Positions 45,736 to 57,335 are shown, counted from the first letter of the stretch. The stretch: DNA of 64,000 nt from Heterocephalus glaber (GCF_000247695.1 NW_004624776.1:13807196-13871195); one strand, 5' to 3'. Notes: generated by a model from the letters alone, not told the origin. Numbers and translations: made by a program.

Positions 45736-48700
45736 TCATTAAGTTTATTGGTACATTTTAGGTATCTAATACAGCTACATTCATCATTGGGATCTTGTAC
45801 CTTTACATGATGTATCTTGGTTCTTATTTTTTCCCCATTCCCCTACTCTCCCTTCACCCCCTCAACATTCTAGTAATTGCATTTGAGTAGTAAAAAAAGA
45901 AGACATAAAGAAAGAAGAGCCTGGAGTGCAAGGAGTCCCTCAGATTTGCAGGTCCTTTCCCATCCTGACCTTGGCAGGCTTATTCAGAGCCAGACCAGAC
46001 TCTGTCCATGTGGGAAGAGGTCAGCACAGAGCAGCTGAGAGGGGCCACTAGACCAGAATATCTCCAGGCTAATGGCTAAGAAGTAGGAAGCCTTGTTTGT
46101 TTTTGTTTGTTTTTTTGTTTTGATTTCAGGGATTTGGGGTTGTTCTGTTTTTGTTTTTTGTGCTGGAGATTGAATCCAGGGCCTCCCTTACGACAAGCAT
46201 ATGCTCTACCACTGAGCTCCAGCTCCAGTCCTGGAAGCCCTAGTTTATAGTAGCAGTTGTTACCAGGGATAACAATGGGTGGGTGACCAGAAGAAGCCCT
46301 TATGCCCTTAACCTTTGGGTGTGGGTTGGATAAGAATTTCCTTCTCTGATTAACAGCTCAGAAAACCCAAGTAAATAGCCCATTGTTTGTTGTGACTAAT
46401 CAGAAAAGGGTTTCTGGGAAAGGTTGCCAAGGCTACCTCTGGCTTTTTGTTTGTTTACTCCTGACCTGTACCCACTCTCAGAGTGATGATCTGACCCTCC
46501 TTGGGCTGGATGAGGGAGGCTCTGCTTGGGTAGGGAGGTGGGTGACAGCACTGAGAACCTATCATGGCTAAGATAATCCCATACACAGGAATTAAGATCA
46601 CAGGAGGGCAGTGGCATCTTCTAGAAGAATTGGGAGATGAATTGAGGTATCAGGTGCCTCACTGCATGCTGGAAAAGGTGTAATGTGTGAACCCTCCACA
46701 CATTTCATGTCTGTGGTCAAAGAGAAAGACAAACATAAGGGTACTACAAAATTCAGGCAACATCAGAGCTGTGCAGCAGTTACACAGCAGCTTCAGAGAA
46801 AAGTCTCTTTGCCTGGTGAGTATCCCGGCCAGTGGGCTAAGCAGGGTCAGAGTTGGGACTGAGTTATCTCCAGGTGGCTGGAAATGAAGTGTGACAAATA
46901 TGCAGGAGGCCCCAGAATGGTGTGCAGAAGCTCATGTGGCCCATGGTGGCACTTGGGATTTCCTAATGTGACTAAAGTGATAGAGGTGAGCTGCAGCTGA
47001 AATTCGCTCTTTAGGAGATGGCCAGGGGCCATTAGAGAGGGAAGGTAATGGTTTGCGAGCTGTGCCCAGGACAGGAGAGTGGGAGGCTACCCTGCAACCC
47101 TGGCAAGTCTCAGGGGTAAGGTCGGGGAGGATGATGGTGACCACATACTATCAGGCCACAGTGGGTGGGTGGGAGTGCCAAAACCAGCGTGGAGAAGGGT
47201 GATGTGCTGAGACTGGTGACTGGCCTATCTGGTCCATCACTATGGCACGGAGCTCTAGAGAGAGGTCAGGGCTGGAAATACAGGTTGAGGAACATTCAGG
47301 GACCAACCGGAAGCTGTGAGAGCAGAGGGGCCACAGCAGCTGGTCCCAGGTGGCCCTGAGGACAGTGACCAGAGGGGTCCCTCAGACAGCTGGCACGTGC
47401 TGCTGGGAACGCACCCGCACAAAGGGACCTAGAAAAGCAGGTCCCAGCCTAATGTACATGAGTCCAGCACCACCTGGGAAGTTGGTGCTGGTTTGCTTGC
47501 TGTACCAGTGGGGACATGGAGACCTTGGGAGGGGAGGGCTAGGGTTGTGGCTTGGCTAACGTGAGGCCTGCCCGGCACCTCCACCTGCACACCCCACTCC
47601 CCATGTGGTCTCTGCAATTGAGTCCCTGCATCTCCTAGAAAGAGTTGGGTCCCTTTGTCCTCTTGATACTAAGTGTCAGACAAATGTTAGTAGATGTTTA
47701 TCAGGAAAAGTTAAGAATGACTTGTGACACTGAAGAGAGAGTTGCATCATGTTTTTCTCAGTGGCAAGATGTGTGTGTGTCTGAATCCTTACCCACCCAG
47801 GTGCCCGAGTCAAAAGGGTTTACACAGACATTTGAGAGATCTGGTTAAACGGTAGTGATCTTGATGACCCAGGATCCAAATGAGACCTGGAAATGGTGAC
47901 GTGGGAATGCCTTGCTCCACCTCAAAGTCCCTTATTTCATTAAAAAAGAACAGAAAAAGCAAAAGTGTCTGCACTACATGGTGCTGGTAGAAGATGTTAC
48001 CTGACCCAAGTGTCGCTATAACTTGAAGCTCTTCCAAGTCATCTGCGCCTTCCCCTGTTCCCTCCCTTTCCTGCTGTTTTGTGGTTGTACCCATGAGGGA
48101 ATTGTAGGGCAGGAAGGTATGATTTTTCATTTGCTTTATTCCTGACTTACACAGCACTGGGGTTCAGCCAGCAGCCCTGGAGTTCAGGTAAGTGCACTGG
48201 GAAAAGATTTCTTTACATTCACCTAATGCATCTGGGTGCTAAAACAGCTCTTATAATGTCAGTATGAGATAATCGTGCTTCATTATTTGCAAAATAATCA
48301 GATGTCTTGAATTGTTTGGGTAGGAAAAGGAGTACCTTTCTTCCAAAATTAATTCTTGAGGGAGAGGCTGTACAGGAGATCAAAACAAATTTGGCATCCT
48401 TTTGTGAAAACTCTGCAAACCAGCTGGGAGGAGGGATAAAAACCATAGACTAAATCCCAAGAATACAGACCTTGCTAGAGAGCTTTCTAGAGATTATAAA
48501 TTATTTTGCACAAATTTTAATCTATCCATTTTTATGCTTGTGACTGTGCTGATACAGTTAGTCTCAATATATATTGAAGAAGAAATATACAAAATACACA
48601 ATTCATAAAGCACTTGGGATGCTTACGCTCACAGATACTGGATTCAGAAGCTGTTCCACGTGGGAAGGGGGTCGAGAGGTTAAGTTTATCCCTAACACTG

Positions 48701-50789
48701 CCCACGCAGAAGCTGAGCTGGTTTCCGGTAGATCTGTATTAAATGTTAGTGGTTGGGGGAAGTAAGAATCTTGAAGAGTGGAAATCCTTAACCATGGCTG
48801 TGATAAGAGAAAATGAGGAGGGACACTGGGTGAAACTTTCTCAAGATTCAATAAAGACAGAGAAATGTAGGTAAAGCAGTGAAGAACCCAGAAGAAGCTA
48901 ACTAAAAATCTTTCTTTGGGACTAAACACCAGTAACTCCCAAGTAATTCTCAGTGTGTCCCCTTGTCCCTACCAAGTCAGAATGTCAGGTTCAGGAGATC
49001 ACAGCATTCAGCCATATGGGTGCCTCTGGTCTCTGCACTCGTATTGATCAGCTCATCTCTGCAAGGCAGTGCCCACCCCTGAGAGGCTGTGTGCTACCTC
49101 AGTCACCCTGCCCTGGGGCTGGCTGGCTGCAGGAGTCCATAGGCCTTCCACACTTCTGATTGGAGGCCACACCTGTGGGCAGCAGATGCCTTATATTACT
49201 CGAGACGTGGGCTCAGTTTTGTGTCACCAGTAACCAAAATAGCAGAACTTAAAACAAGTTAGTGTTACGTTTCCCTCCTGCTTCCCTGTCAAAGCTGGGC
49301 TAGTAGAATAAGACTGGTCTGCGGGGTCATTCAAGAGCAGGATTTATTCCCCACAAAGTGTTGCCCTCCTTGAGCAATCCACGGTGGTGCCCCTTCCTAT
49401 GCACACCTGGTCACAGGAAAAGGGAAGGGCTCCTGGGGAGGGCACACCCTTCCCTTTAGGTCCAGTCCATAATTGCACACATTTCTCATTCCCACAGGCC
49501 AGAATCTAGCTTTGTAGTCATAGCTGCAATGCAAGGGAGGCTGGGAATCATAGTCTATTGTGTACAGTCAGGTACTCTGCTAAAATTGCTCTTACCTGGA
49601 TGAAGGGGAGAAAGGTCTTGAAGATAACCAGCAATCTCCACCAAAAGACTGACAAGGACCCAACTTGACCCGATTTTTCGCCTCCCCAAAGGATGCACAA
49701 TTTGAACTAGGATGCTTTCATTCATTCAACAACTATCTGACTATAAAGTACTAAAAACAAGGGAGTAGAAAGATGGGGTAATTACTTTCAAAAAGCTCTA
49801 ACCAGGCTTAGGTGGTTCGGAAGTTATCACTAGCCTAAGAAAGATGCGCAGACCAAGAGTCCAGTGGCAGTAATCCAGGCAAGAAGAAAGACAGGGGTGG
49901 GGTGGGGAGTTGCTACTCACCAGGAAAGGAATGAGGAACTTAGAAGAGGTCCTAGCCCCAGTCTCTTGACATAGGAATTCAATGTTGAGAGCAATCACTG
50001 TGGCTGAACTAATGAAACTGAGCATTCAGCTCATAGCAGTGGTCAATTTTGCTTTCTCAAAATAATCTGAATAGAATTTCTGCTATATTCCTTGTGCACA
50101 CCCTCCAATTTTTACATGAAAGTGCAAACCCTTTTCTAAATGTTCTTATTACAAATAGTACCACCACATTTTTCACTGCTGCTTTGGGAGCAAAGTGTGT
50201 TCAATGAAAATCATTTGCTGAAGCTTGTCTATGTGTTAAGTACAAGACATAAGCAAGATAGACATTCTGCCCACATCAAGTACACAAAAGCAGTGAAAAA
50301 ATTACAGAAGGATACATATGTTAGTTAGCTCTTTGCTTGTTGGAAAACAAGATGGAGTTTATCCAACCTTGACACCTTTATGCTTTTGTGATTTTTGCAT
50401 CACTGGAATAACTTGCATTGCACATTTTGAAAAGGTAAAAGGAAAACCATACAACCCCAAATGATGGTTGGCTGGTAAACTTAGATTTCATTACTACCAG
50501 TCACTTCTGAGTTAAATAAAAGAGGCAGATGTAGATTATTTATGGATTTGGCTATAAGAAAACTCAACTCAATTTCCTGAAATGGGTAAGTTTATGACTT
50601 CTAAAGGAAACATCTGCATTTCCTTTTCCCAAAATACTCTGCATTTGCTGCATCCTGTGATACTTCAAGGCTTCCACAAGAAAGCAACATAATCCTTTAG
50701 ATGCAGAGTTTAGTTTTTGTTTTGCTTTTTTTAAAACAAAAAACAATAATATATAGAAACGTGTATAGTTCTATTTTTAAAAAGCATTT
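45736..50789. other. SPATA13-C1QTNF9 intergenic region, proximal part
   Basis: Holds an antisense ID element at 46150-46232. The 45728-45890 sequence (TTTATTGGTACATTTTAGGT and following) looks like an interspersed repeat I cannot assign. The rest is mostly unclassified, with no coding resemblance. A non-coding first exon of C1QTNF9 could lie here or nearer 53.5 kb, but I could not place it. Confidence 0.45.
46150..46232 (-). repeat. ID-type SINE
   Basis: GTGCTGGAGATTGAATCCAG and TCTACCACTGAGCTCCAGCT; antisense with a long T-rich region upstream. Confidence 0.8.
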
Positions 50790-50794
50790 TTAAA

Positions 50795-51260
50795 ACAGGA
50801 AAGTCTTCCCTCAGTCCATCATTCCAAAGTATATGAATGCATATACTGCATTCATCTGTATATGTTTACATCTAACTTTTGCCAGTATCTGTATCCATAC
50901 ATGGTGCGTACATACATAATGTGCATGACATTTAGCCTACTTTTTAAATTCATGCCATAGACATCTTTTACACATTTCACCTGATGTTCATACTTATTTC
51001 AGTGGTTACATACAATTCTACTTCCCAAATCACTCCCCTATTGCTACACATTGTATACTGTGTCTGTAGTTATCTTTATTTGGCACACAAATCTTGGATT
51101 ATTTTGAAGAATTTTAGAGATGGGATTACTGAGTTACAGCTATGGATGTCATTTACTTTTTTCACCTTCTCAAAGTGTTATGCAGAATCCCATTGCTGTC
51201 ACCACACACGAGAGGCTGGGCTGTGTGTCCATTTTGCTTGGTTTTATTTCTCTTTTGAGG
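50795..51260 (-). mobile_element. Old L1/HAL1-type LINE fragment (antisense)
   Basis: CATTTAGCCTACTTTTTAAA, CCATAGACATCTTTTACACA and GATGGGATTACTGAGTTACA resemble the antisense of old L1/HAL1 ORF2-3' sequence. No usable reading frame remains. Confidence 0.5.
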
Positions 51261-51779
51261 CTGAAAATATCTACCATGATATGTTCATTTTATTTGATAA
51301 ATACTGTGTCAGCCTGCTGGTCCAAGTTTCAAAATGGATACTGGGAACAAAATAATGTGGGAAGTACAGCCAGGTGGGGAGCCCGAGTTTTAATTCTTTA
51401 ATTATGTAATAAAATGTAAGGCCTCCTATGACAGGAACCATGAAGATGAGGCCAGGCTGCTCTGTGAACTTTCCGGGGAGCTTTGACGTGGTCCTCACGT
51501 TCCCTTCTCGGGGAACACTGTGCCTAATTCTCTCTTCTCAGCTCCTCTCTGAGCTTGTGCTGCTTAGTGCCTGATAAGGTTGAAAACAAAACAAAAACCT
51601 GAGAGGGGCAGTGTTTAGAGAGGAAAGGACTCGAAAAGGCACTTCTCCCTAACCCTGTGACTCTGCGTGTGTGTGTGAGCGTGCATACCCCTTTCTTCAT
51701 AGTGACCTCCCGTAACAACAAGACCTCAATTCAGGGAATACTTGTAATCCCAGTAGGACCAATTGACTTGCTTTATTAT

Positions 51780-52223
51780 GTTTTTACTTTAATTTTTTGT
51801 GGTAAAATATATATAACACACAATTTGCCAGCTTAACCATTTTAAGCTCACAGTTCACTGACAGTAAGCACATTCACATTACTGTACGTCCATACCACTC
51901 TCCTCCAGAATTCATCCATCTTTCCAGACTGAAACTCTAGATCTGTTAAACAATGAGCTTCCAGTTCCCCACTACCCTCAGCCTGACAGCCGCTGTCCTA
52001 TTTCCTGTGTGTTTGACTGCTCTAGCTATATCATATAATTGGAAAAGAAATGACACAGCTCTGTCTTCTTGGGACTGGCTTGTTTCATTGACATAATGTC
52101 CTCAAGGTGCATGCATCTGTAGCATGCATCAGGATTTCCTTCCTTCTTAAATCTCCATCATATTCCATTGTATGTGCACACCACATTTTGCTTGTCCATT
52201 TGTTGTCTTCTGATGGAAATGTG
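51780..52223 (-). mobile_element. L1M-type LINE 3' part (antisense), segment 1
   Basis: TTGTGGTAAAATATATATAA, CTGAAACTCTAGATCTGTTA, ACATAATGTCCTCAAGGTGC and TATTCCATTGTATGTGCACA match the complementary strand of an old mammalian L1 ORF2 end and 3' UTR. The element resumes at 52627 after the solo LTR. Confidence 0.85.
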
Positions 52224-52620
52224 TGTAGTATCTAGCCTACGAGTTTATCTTGACCCAAGGGGTGACGAAGCTTAAAAAACAAAGACACAAAGATAATTTG
52301 GAAGAGGAGGGCCAGGGGGCTCTCTGCCTCTAGTGGACAAAAAGCCCTGTATGGACAGCTCTCCTCACTTTTATTAGACCTACAAAAAGAAAAAACAAAT
52401 AAGCATGTGGTCCAGGGATCAGGGAAAGTTCATCAGTTTCTCATAATTTGCAGACTGCACCCAAATGTGTGTATTTCTTTCATCAGACTTCAGCTGTAGT
52501 TAAACTGGTTGACACTGGCATGCTAGTGAACAGCGCAGGTGGGTGTGGAGGGATAGCTTGCTACCCCTCTCCTGAGTCTCAAGGAGAGTTCAACCCAGGT
52601 CTCATACCTGGGTTCCCACA
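52224..52620 (-). mobile_element. Solo LTR, class II (ERVK-like), 397 bases
   Basis: Begins TGTAGTATCTAGCC and ends GGTTCCCACA on the + strand, so it has TG...CA termini. It is flanked by a 6-base duplication AATGTG at 52218-52223 and 52621-52626, the length typical of ERVK/IAP-like insertions. AATAAA on the minus strand (complement of 52370-52375) sets the orientation. No internal retroviral sequence is present, so it is a solo LTR left by recombination. The host is an old L1 interrupted within its sequence. Confidence 0.85.
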
Positions 52621-52626
52621 AATGTG

Positions 52627-52812
52627 GGTTGCTTTTGCCTCTTGGTTAATATGAGCAGTGCTGCTGTGAACTTGAGCACTAGGTCCAATCAAGTCTCTCC
52701 TTTCAATTCTTGGTGGGTCTATTCCCAGAAATGGAATTGTTGGATCAGTTGATAATTCTTTGTTTGCTTTATTGTTTATAAGGTTCTTTTTCATGTATAT
52801 TGTGATCACATT
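52627..52812 (-). mobile_element. L1M-type LINE (antisense), segment 2
   Basis: GAGCAGTGCTGCTGTGAACT, TTTCAATTCTTGGTGGGTCT and CAGAAATGGAATTGTTGGAT continue the L1 after the solo LTR. Confidence 0.85.
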
Positions 52813-52857
52813 TGTCTTTACCTCAGCCTTTTATATCTTCTCTGCTTAAAAAGTAGT

Positions 52858-53218
52858 TTCCACACAATGGAGTATTGCTCCACCATAAAGATAAAAATGA
52901 GTCATTGTAGGAAAATGGATGCACCTTGAGACCATAATGTTAAGTGAAATAAATCAGACACACAAGGTTAAATATCACATAGTTTCTGTTATATAAGAAA
53001 CCCAAAGTAAAAAAGAGCAAAATAAAAGATAGATAATAGGAAATAGGAAGATAGATTGTTTTCAAAGAGGAAGGAGATGAGATGGAGGGAAAGGGCAAGG
53101 AGAAAAGTGATAAAGGATGAAAATAAAGAATGGGGATATGTTATATATAGGTACCAACTCCACACAAGGAATGTAAACATTATTACTGCAAATATATACT
53201 AAGAAACCAAAAAATTTT
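52858..53218 (+). mobile_element. L1 LINE 3' end (sense)
   Basis: CACACAATGGAGTATTGCTC, GACCATAATGTTAAGTGAAA and AATCAGACACACAAGG match an L1 ORF2 C-terminal/3' UTR on the + strand. It ends in a purine-rich 3' UTR and short A/T-rich end, and is of a different age and orientation from its neighbour. Confidence 0.8.
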
Positions 53219-53539
53219 TAAAGTGATTTGCCCAAAGTGAAGTCATCAATAAGAGTATCCTGACTTCAGACTTGGCTTCCCCATTTGTTGTTCGCCATTA
53301 AGACTGGTCCTAGCCATGTGTCACCTCCAAGGACAAGGTCCCCCCATTGGTAACCAGTGCGCTCAGCTGCCAGTTCCCGACCCCTCCTGCCCTCCCCTGC
53401 CCTGACAGCACTGTCCCAGCCTACCCAGCTGTGGCATTTCCCCACTGCAAGGGCAGAGCTGTGTCCACAGCCCCAGCAGCCAGGGTTTCTCCTCTGGGTT
53501 TCTCTCTCCCTTTTTTAGTCGAGCCTTGGACATCTGACC
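53219..53539 (+). promoter_or_regulatory. C1QTNF9: Sequence immediately 5' of the C1QTNF9 start exon
   Basis: Non-repetitive, moderately GC-rich. The acceptor at 53517-53518 has a preceding pyrimidine tract (TCTCTCTCCCTTTTTTAG), showing that the ATG exon is internal and that transcription starts farther upstream. Confidence 0.5.
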
Positions 53540-53705
53540 ATGAGGATCTGGTGTCTGCTGCTTGCCCTGGGAGTCTGCACAGGGGTTGTGAACTCCCAAG
53601 ACATGTGCAGGCAAGGGCACTCAGGAATTCCTGGGAATCCTGGTCACAACGGTCTGCCCGGAAGAGATGGACGCGATGGAGCAAAGGGTGACAAAGGGGA
53701 TGCAG
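53540..53705 (+). CDS. C1QTNF9: C1QTNF9 (CTRP9) first coding exon: signal peptide and collagen start
   Basis: The exon begins after an acceptor at 53517-53518, has 21 bases of 5' UTR, then ATG at 53540; at least one upstream non-coding exon is therefore expected but was not located. Fifty-five codons plus one base precede the donor GTATTC. Residues 1-19 are a signal peptide ([19 protein letters not shown]), followed by QDMCRQ, whose Cys23 is the N-terminal cysteine expected for disulfide-linked oligomers. Gly-X-Y repeats start at residue 26. CTRP9 is a secreted adipokine of the adiponectin paralogue family, reported to act on metabolism and vascular tissue. Confidence 0.97.
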
Positions 53706-54099
53706 GTATTCGTCAGCATCTACTGCCTTCTCCCATCACCTTTCTCCTTTCATTTCACCCACTCATTCATCACCTGTGTGGTTTTCCGCTTCCCCACTGA
53801 GTCTGCATCCACCCACCCGTGCCTCCTTGAAGCTGTTCATGGAGTCCTGCTTCGTGCACTTTCTGTGTGAGGTGCTGGGGTGCAGTGGAGGACCAGGCTG
53901 ACACTACCCTCAGGGGTCTCATCTACTGGGGATACCTGTTTGTTAGCCATTGTTTCTGATACCACAGGGCATCTTCAGTGGTAGAGGATGTCATCAGTCT
54001 TCCTAACTCAGCAATAGGTGTGATGGGTTTCCAACAACATGAGGCCAATAGTCATCTGATGGCTAACACACTCCATGGGGCTGTGCTTTAAGAGCCACA

Positions 54100-54655
54100 G
54101 TGAGTGCCCCAGATAGTATGAAACCCTATAAGTATGATTTTTTTCCTATATATACATACCTAGAAAAGGTTGAATCTATACATTAGAACAGAAAGAGATT
54201 AATAACAATTGCTAATAATAAAATAGAACAATTGTAACTACACTATAATAAAATTGGCAGCCTCACTAATCTTACACCTTGGGTTACTTGACTATAAGCA
54301 CTGGGATACTGTGCTAATCCATCTAATAACTGAGACAGCCACTAAGTGACATGCCAGACAAAGCGACGAGTTGCGTCCTGAGCCAGACTGAGTGGGATGC
54401 ATGCGATTTCATCACAGTTCTCAGAAGGGCATGTGTCTCGCCCCGGGCCCAGTGCCGCAGGCCTACCGTCCCAGCTACTCTGGAGGCTGAGGCTGGAGTC
54501 TTGCTTGAGCCCAGGAGTTCAAGGCTAGCCTGGCGATGAGAATAGCTAACACACTGCTTATTTTTGGAATTCCCATTTAATGGTTCAGGAGCACAGTTGA
54601 CTGTAACAGAATCTGTGAAAGGTGAATCTCCAGATATGGCAGGGGGTACTGAATT
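54100..54655 (+). mobile_element. Tigger-type DNA transposon remnant
   Basis: CCCCAGATAGTATGAAACCC, ACATACCTAGAAAAGGTTGA, AGAAAGAGATTAATAACAAT, AACTGAGACAGCCACTAAGT, GCGATTTCATCACAGTTCTC and GGAATTCCCATTTAATGG follow a TcMar-Tigger 3' half in order. It is interrupted by a 7SL-derived monomer at about 54446-54545 and lies in the first coding intron of C1QTNF9. Confidence 0.75.
54446..54545 (+). repeat. 7SL-derived monomer SINE nested in Tigger
   Basis: CCCAGCTACTCTGGAGGCTG, CTTGAGCCCAGGAGTTCAAG and GCTAGCCTGG are closer to the 7SL RNA/fossil Alu-monomer left arm than to the usual B1 copies here, suggesting an early (proto-B1 type) insertion. Confidence 0.6.
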
Positions 54656-54854
54656 TGCCAAAGAGCACACTGTGGCAGTACAGGTGAAGGACCTTGTAAT
54701 GCAGGGGGAGAGAGATAAAGATGGATGGCAGCCTGAAGCCACCCAGCTGCTACTCAGGCATCTGTGTCCCATGTCATTAGGACTCTGCTCCAGTGTCCAG
54801 GAATCTGGAGCCTGGATCCAGACACTTGAAGGAGACTTTCAAAAGCCAAGAAAG

Positions 54855-54940
54855 GGCCGGGGATTTAGCTCAGTGGTGCTGCCGCCTGCCTTCCAAGCAC
54901 AAGGTGCTGAGTTCGAACCCCAGTACAGCAAAAAAAAAAA
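54855..54940 (+). repeat. Young tRNA-derived SINE with perfect target-site duplication
   Basis: GGCCGGGGATTTAGCTCAGT, TGCTGAGTTCGAACCCCAGT and a long A tail. Flanked by an exact 14-base duplication AAAAGCCAAGAAAG at 54841-54854 and 54941-54954. It lies in a C1QTNF9 intron. Confidence 0.94.
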
Positions 54941-54959
54941 AAAAGCCAAGAAAGCTTGT

Positions 54960-56467
54960 GATTTACATAGCACTAACTAATAGACTCAGTTTCTAAATGG
55001 GGTATTAATCCAGAGCCCTGATCTTGACCCTAGTCTTTCATACCTAAGTCATGTTCAGAGTAATCTATCGACCTAGGTGCAGGAAAAAATTCATGGCCAA
55101 CAAAATTGGGAAGCCAGGACTCTAGAAAAACTGAGAATGAAGCAGGGAAACCAGAAAGAAGTCAGGGGAGGAAGATTTCTGCTTCTACGCCAGTGCAGGG
55201 AGGGGGTGAGAGAGGTTGGTAGGAGCTTGCTAAGGGGATGATTCTTACCTGGAGGCCTCCCAGTGAAAGAGGAAACTAAAATTCTCCCTGTTGTGGAAGA
55301 TATATTGTAATGATGACCACAGCTATAATGGAAACTCACCAGAGCAAGATGATTTTGGAAAGCCCTGCCAAACCTCTCTGCCCTCTCTTCAATGCCACTC
55401 TGCTTGTGTAAGCCTGTTTCCCCAGCAACCACAGCTGCTGTTTCCCCTTCCCATAGAAATATAGAAATAAATAATGGGAGTAAACTGCTGTTTGGTGCTC
55501 TTGAGGCAATACAAATCCCTTGCTGAGTCGCAGGCTAATAAAGCCGCTTTGCTCCTATCTCTGTGTTAGAGTGCTCTGTCCAGGGGTCCTCACAATTTTC
55601 TGCTTCACCAGGACCTGGGGCAGGTTGGGAGTGTGGGCTGCAGGTACAGGAGGCTAGGCATTAGCACTGAGTGAGCCTCCTTGTCACTCCTATCCTGGGA
55701 CCTGACCCAGCCCAGCCTACTGATATCCCCCGCAGTCAGGTCAGTGCGGTTGAACAGGGATCTCTGGTGTTTTGGAAGAAGAATCCAGAGTCTGGGGTGA
55801 ACTGTGGCCTTGTGAGTGCTCTTGCTGCCATCTCTGGGGCCACCTCTACCCTTCTGACACACCAGGCCATGGTGGCCCGGGGTGGCCCACTGCAAGCATC
55901 AATGCTGGCATGGGGTCCACAGAACCTCACTTACCTGGTATTCCCTCAGGATCTCCTATGCCAGCTTGATCAATAATGTTTGCCACCACTCTAGGGCACC
56001 AGAGGCATCCTTCCAGAACCCTCCCTCCCACCTCAGCGTCACATGCCTGTGCTGTCTGTGTTTTTGTGGGAGGCTAATGAGCCTTCTCTCCCTCCCCACA
56101 TGAGTGACAGAGAGATCAGAAGGAGAGTAGCCAGTGCCTCCCATGTTCAGATCACTTCCAGGGTCCCCACTGCAGGAGGGAAGTGCAATTGAGCCACCAG
56201 TGTCTCTGGTACACACATGCCTTTCCTGACCTGCACTGTGGCGCAGTCCTGGAGCATCGCATGGCTGTGTGCTTGGAAGTTGTTTGCTAACTCACTCATC
56301 TTGCACACTGGCTCCTGCCTGCCTCTCTCCACCCACGGTGGTTTGGGGGCAGGTGTGCCCACCATGCTGAGTCACCCAGGCCTCTAACAAACAGCACCAT
56401 GGACACTCACAGCCAGGAACATCAAAGCTGGAATCTCAACTCTTGTCTGTTTTCTTCTTTCCCCTAG
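54960..56467 (+). other. C1QTNF9: C1QTNF9 intron, unclassified
   Basis: About 1.5 kb between the young SINE and the second coding exon. Short open frames occur on both strands but show no protein resemblance, and no repeat was recognised. Confidence 0.45.
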
Positions 56468-56530
56468 GAGAACCAGGCCATCCTGGTGGCCCAGGGAAGG
56501 ATGGAATGAGTGGTGAGAAAGGAGAACAAG
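56468..56530 (+). CDS. C1QTNF9: C1QTNF9 second coding exon: collagen segment
   Basis: A 63-base exon, acceptor CCCCTAG, phase 1 at both ends, encoding EPGHPGGPGKDGMSGEKGEQ in register with the Gly-X-Y repeat. Symmetric phase-1 exons split in Gly codons are usual for collagen-like genes. The donor GTCAGG is weaker than consensus at +3, but no better one lies nearby and the frame continues into the next exon. Confidence 0.94.
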
Positions 56531-56697
56531 GTCAGGAGCTGGCTCATTGTTCCCCTTGCTCTGATAGTGACCTATGGAGGAATTCACAATGGTTACGATG
56601 CACTTGGTACTAGGATGAGTCCTTGACAAAGCTCTGTGGGTAGTCTAATGTTAGAGACTTCTCAGCTCTTGCCTCTGGGATCTCATGATGGACGTAG

Positions 56698-56835
56698 GGG
56701 TCAGCAAAAGTGTTCTGCAATGGCCCAGATAGTGAATATTTTCAGCTTTGCAGACCATACACTTGCCACCACTGCTGCCTGACTCCACTGCAGTATTGAA
56801 AAGCAGACATACGTGCTTTGAGGATAAATGTACCT
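56698..56835 (+). mobile_element. Possible hAT-type non-autonomous transposon, segment 1
   Basis: GTCAGCAAAAGTGTTCTGCA, CCCAGATAGTGAATATTTTC and AGCTTTGCAGACCATACAC resemble a common mammalian hAT-Charlie MITE. A candidate other end is at about 57337-57395 (ATACAAAAACAGGCAGCAGG), the two parts separated by another repeat. Confidence 0.5.
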
Positions 56836-56956
56836 GTGTCCCAGGGAGGTTGTGTGGACTGGAATCTTAACTCCTTATACTTTCCACGTGCTGTGGATTA
56901 TTACTTTTGACCATAGAAACATGCAAACCATCCTTAGCTCTAGCTCGTGGCCCATG

Positions 56957-57335
56957 TGTCAGTTATTTTTCTCTTGTTGCTGAGACAAAATATCCAACAT
57001 CCAAAGTTAGAGGGGAAGCGGTTTATTTGGCCTATAGTTTGTAGAGGTTTCAGTCCATGATCAGCTAGCTCCAAGGCATGGATGGCAAACAGGCATCACA
57101 GAGGAGAAACAACATAGCATGTACAAGGTAGCAAAGGCAACAAGGGACTTTAACAGTGTCTTTCTGCCTCTTTTATTTTATTCAGACTACTTAGGCAGCA
57201 CTCACGCCCTTAATCTTAGTGCCCCTGGGCCTAGCCCCATCATGAATCAATCACACATTCTAGATTTAGCCACCTCCAAAATAGCCTATGACCACATGAG
57301 ATTTTGGGGGGACATCTTGACACAAACCCTAACAG
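56957..57335. repeat. Unassigned rodent interspersed repeat, copy 2
   Basis: Alignable to 13538-13908 (GCTGAGACAAAATATCCAAC, GTTTATTTGGCCTATAGTTT, GAGGTTTCAGTCCATGAT, GTCTTTCTGCCTCTTTTATT, GGGGGGACATCTTGACACAA). Flanking GCCCAT occurs on both sides and may be its target-site duplication. Confidence 0.75.

Noticed and set aside
53540..53800. C1QTNF9 first exon read through to a stop at 53800 as a short collagen peptide
   Set aside because: The donor at 53706 joins in the correct phase to the collagen exon at 56468; read-through sequence loses the Gly-X-Y pattern immediately.
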